From contig NZ_JAHYXK010000022.1 of the NCBI RefSeq assembly GCF_019443125.1, positions 1-53,180 of the forward strand: a stretch of DNA of 53,180 nucleotides, given 5' to 3'. Under the pieces are notes generated by a model. It did not search any database. It was not told the origin of the DNA and saw nothing but the letters and a program-made list of their open reading frames with translations. This document shows positions 52,309 to 53,180 of the stretch, one piece after another; within the stretch, counting starts at the first letter, position 1; each line of letters opens with the position of its first letter. A program made the position numbers and the translations under genes. This DNA is from Pontibacter aydingkolensis (lineage in GTDB: Bacteria; Bacteroidota; Bacteroidia; Cytophagales; Hymenobacteraceae).

Positions 52309-52637
52309 ATAGCCTCAGGTTTTCTGTGTAATAAAAACGAAAATTACTTAGTTTAGTTAAATAAAGCAAGTATCATCTCAGTCTAAAACTTCCTACCGGA
52401 AAAGGTTGATACAATTTCTAAAAATTGCACATTTCCCTTTTCAGCACCTCAGAATCTATCCTATTCAGATCTTAGTTAAATGTAAATATACTTTTACCTA
52501 TATTTAAAGTATACACCCTTCGCTGCAGCTATACTACCAGTACCAGGAAATATCTGTTAAAGTGGTATAGCCTGCCCATGCTTGCCAGTCTACACAAACA
52601 TGAATCATCCCGAATTTTGTGATGGGATAAAAAAGGC
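52309..52637. other. Spacer before the right IS
   Basis: No gene is seen. It contains TATACTTTTA and AAAGTATAC near 52490-52515. The left end of the right-hand IS should lie here, but no inverted repeat is identifiable because its other end is outside the window. Confidence 0.4.
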
Positions 52638-52690
52638 AAACCTCCTGTTTTAGGTGTATATGTAATGTATGACCTGAAGACAGGAGGTTT
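52638..52690 (+). promoter_or_regulatory. Hairpin hiding the ribosome binding site of the transposase
   Basis: AAACCTCCTGT (52638-52648) pairs perfectly with ACAGGAGGTTT (52680-52690). The right arm carries the AGGAGG ribosome binding site 5 to 8 bases before the ATG at 52693. A transcript reading in from outside would fold and hide the site, whereas one starting inside the loop would not. Such protection is known for IS10 and IS50. Confidence 0.6.
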
Positions 52691-52692
52691 TT

Positions 52693-53180
52693 ATGTTTGC
52701 TACTTCTGAAAACGCATCCTCCCAAGGCGAGGTTCTCTCCCAGGCCCGTTTTTTCTCCCGCCGATTAGAGGAGTTCCTCGCTCCCTTTCTTTTACTGCTC
52801 GACCGGTTGCTGGACCGCCGGCTGGTTTCCACCTTTTCAGGCCTGTGTCAGGCGCTGGTGCGCCACCGCAACCGCCCCTCGGGCCTGTTGCTAAGCGAGC
52901 TGGGCGGGGTGCTGCTCTCCGGCGAGAAGGCCCCTGCCGGCACCAAGCGCATTTCCAACCTCTTGCGCAGTCCCAAGTGGCTGGCCCGGCTCATTGTCGA
53001 CTACCTCACCGACGGGGCCCGGCTATACGTGGACAAGCTGCTGGAGGTGAAGCATGGGCTGCCCCTGCTCTTGTGGGATGAGAGTGTGCAGGAGAAAACA
53101 GAGAGCCTCCAAAGCCAGGGGCTGTGCGCGGTCAGGAGCACCAAGGCCAAACGGCAACTGCGCGTAAAGCCCGGCTACTA
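52693..53180 (+). CDS. Transposase N-terminal fragment (cut by window edge)
   Basis: From the ATG at 52693 the frame stays open for 162 codons to the window end. It starts MFATSENASSQGEVLSQARF and later carries GTKRISNLLRSPKW, LLLWDESVQEKTES and RVKPGY. The WDES/KPGY pattern fits DDE transposases of the IS4/IS701-like kind, where the first catalytic Asp is in WDES. The sequence is visibly richer in GC than the neighbouring DNA, a sign of transfer. An AGGAGG site precedes it. Confidence 0.75.
   Translation, partial: MFATSENASSQGEVLSQARFFSRRLEEFLAPFLLLLDRLLDRRLVSTFSGLCQALVRHRNRPSGLLLSELGGVLLSGEKAPAGTKRISNLLRSPKWLARLIVDYLTDGARLYVDKLLEVKHGLPLLLWDESVQEKTESLQSQGLCAVRSTKAKRQLRVKPGY

Overview
The window looks like a chromosomal segment of a Bacteroidota bacterium, most likely a Hymenobacteraceae (Pontibacter-like) member of the Cytophagales. 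The evidence is C-terminal type IX secretion (T9SS) sorting domains, a TonB-type outer-membrane barrel, an OmpA/TPR/PD40 protein, a fused IcmF mutase, an FMN-binding glutamate synthase-like protein, weak ribosome binding sites and several TAnnTTTG-type promoter elements. The taxon is inferred from gene content, not from a marker gene.

Layout. 1-102 is the 3' tail of a probable transposase, and 52693-53180 is the 5' part of another, so the segment is bracketed by insertion sequences (IS), perhaps at assembly breaks. 120-4326 is a four-gene minus-strand signalling operon: two PAS histidine kinases alternating with two single-domain response regulators. 4327-5881 holds no convincing gene. 5882-9760 holds a fasciclin protein, an unknown protein and a TelA-type operon. 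10453-15888 holds a CvpA-CAP protein, a metallo-beta-lactamase-fold lipoprotein, a DEDDh exonuclease, a STAS-like protein and a DUF2231-Rieske protein, separated by repeat-rich spacers.

15.9-19.17 kb is an AT-rich island of three plus-strand genes: a single-HKD phospholipase D-like protein, an HNH endonuclease, and a methyltransferase fused to a HIT domain. Its composition, gene overlap and enzyme mix make it the best candidate for an undescribed defence or nucleic-acid repair module.

19.18-27.3 kb is a mosaic of small genes (Nudix, cupin, M15 peptidase, GAF, second fasciclin, unknowns) with many mobile-looking inverted repeats. A T9SS-exported protein there is preceded by a perfect LacI-type operator. 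27.4-33.8 kb encodes an outer-membrane barrel and a giant T9SS beta-propeller protein. 34.3-52.3 kb is housekeeping: citrate synthase, OmpA protein, FolD, CYTH protein, LepA, IcmF, glutamate synthase-like protein, FKBP isomerase and glutamate dehydrogenase flanked by two STAS-like paralogues. Several small ORFs of 26-55 codons and many hairpin terminators were found by direct reading.

Two genome-wide patterns stand out. The heptamer AAGTATA/TATACTT recurs in genes and spacers on both strands but is scarce in the first 5.9 kb and in the island. Several families of intergenic inverted repeats recur at distant sites. No tRNA, rRNA or CRISPR array was recognised.
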